A program made the position numbers and the translations under genes. Below are positions 63,633 through 64,000 of a stretch of 64,000 bases of DNA, in pieces (position 1 is the stretch's first letter; every line of letters starts with the position of its first letter). Below the pieces are notes generated by a model. That model was not told where the DNA came from. It was given only the letters and a program-made list of their open reading frames with translations, and did not search any database. This DNA is from Acidithiobacillus caldus ATCC 51756. Lineage in GTDB: Bacteria; Pseudomonadota; Gammaproteobacteria; Acidithiobacillales; Acidithiobacillaceae. Location: assembly GCF_000175575.2 (NCBI RefSeq), contig NZ_CP005986.1, forward strand, positions 2,056,615 to 2,120,614, in the 5' to 3' direction.

Positions 63633-63998
63633 TCAGTGCATCCCCGGCATACCGGGAATCGAGGGCATGGTGCGTAGGTACAGCTGGGAGAACATCCACC
63701 AGGTGAGCCCTATGGTGATGACAAACAAAGGAACGAATGCTACCAAGGCCACGGTGTTCCAGATGTTATGCTCGGAAATATCGATGTGTAGCAGGAAGTA
63801 CACCTGGGCAATGACCGCAAAACCCGCACAGGCCATAATGGCCAGAAGCAGGGCGAAGGGCGGCAGCGCGTGACTGGACACCAAGAAGGTGGCCAAAGCC
63901 ATCAATACGGACGCGAGAATGAATCCGGTAAGATAGCCACGACGACTGGCCATCTGGACCTCAGGATGCTCTATGGGATTGGCGTGACCATGCGTCAT
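63633..63998 (-). CDS. cyoD: Cytochrome o ubiquinol oxidase subunit IV
   Basis: A 121-residue, three-helix protein: a His-rich N-terminus (THGHANPIEHPE), RRGYLTGFILASVLMALATF, and FAVIAQVYFLLHIDISEHN, the CyoD pattern. The Met/Pro-rich tail (RTMPSIPGMPGMH) is unusual. It is the last gene of a cyo-type oxidase operon continuing beyond the window. The linkage to sox suggests that the oxidase receives electrons from thiosulfate oxidation. Confidence 0.85.
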   Translation of the reverse strand: MTHGHANPIEHPEVQMASRRGYLTGFILASVLMALATFLVSSHALPPFALLLAIMACAGFAVIAQVYFLLHIDISEHNIWNTVALVAFVPLFVITIGLTWWMFSQLYLRTMPSIPGMPGMH

Positions 63999-64000
63999 GA

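Overview
The window reads as chromosome of a GC-rich, acidophilic, sulfur-oxidising gammaproteobacterial-type autotroph, most probably Acidithiobacillus and, among those, At. caldus-like. This rests on a soxYZB...soxXA cluster without soxCD, embedded ResB/ResC cytochrome c maturation genes, a fused ATP sulfurylase-APS kinase, a cyanide-insensitive-type bd oxidase and a bo3-type oxidase subunit next to sox. The species call is inference; no database search was possible.

Layout. 1-11.8 kb is core genome: asd and leuB with a small unknown gene (minus); mobA-mobB-moeA for molybdenum cofactor (plus); a small envelope/hydrolase group (PLD-like, YiiX-like, lipoprotein); a HAD phosphatase and a photolyase; cydA-cydB plus a 94-residue protein; then tRNA-Glu(UUC).

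11.88-29.73 kb is a degraded genomic island at the 3' end of tRNA-Glu. A 47-bp copy of the tRNA 3' half (44/47 identical) closes its right end, and an integrase remnant with an in-frame amber codon sits at its left end. Its cargo is a TDT-family anion exporter with an OprD-like porin, a moaA 3' remnant, two LysR regulators, a small secreted protein and a complete EmrB/NodT/EmrA-type efflux operon. Around these lie IS5-type, IS256, IS3 and nested IS21 elements or remnants.

29.86-47.2 kb returns to core functions: an Slp-like lipoprotein; a UspA-MFS-HlyD-ABC-permease-permease export operon; an APC permease; and a tightly overlapping dapA-bamC-purB-purC-purL string.

47.2-48.1 kb is a structured non-coding interval. 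It holds two tandem small-RNA-like units, each with the 16S anti-Shine-Dalgarno octamer CCTCCTTT followed by a Rho-independent terminator; I consider this the most novel signal. Then come an alpha/beta hydrolase, groES-groEL under a degenerate CIRCE operator, a phosphoribosyltransferase, sat-cysC and an NFACT/RqcH-like gene.

54.9-64 kb, minus strand, is the sulfur-oxidation operon: DUF302-like protein, soxY, soxZ, soxB, a membrane-bound monohaem protein, resB, soxX, soxA, resC. It is preceded by a good sigma-54 (-24/-12) promoter. Upstream is cyoD, the last gene of a quinol oxidase operon, with a strong terminator. Together these genes would oxidise thiosulfate on periplasmic SoxY-SoxZ carriers, pass electrons through SoxXA, mature the c haems locally, and deliver electrons to the terminal oxidases.
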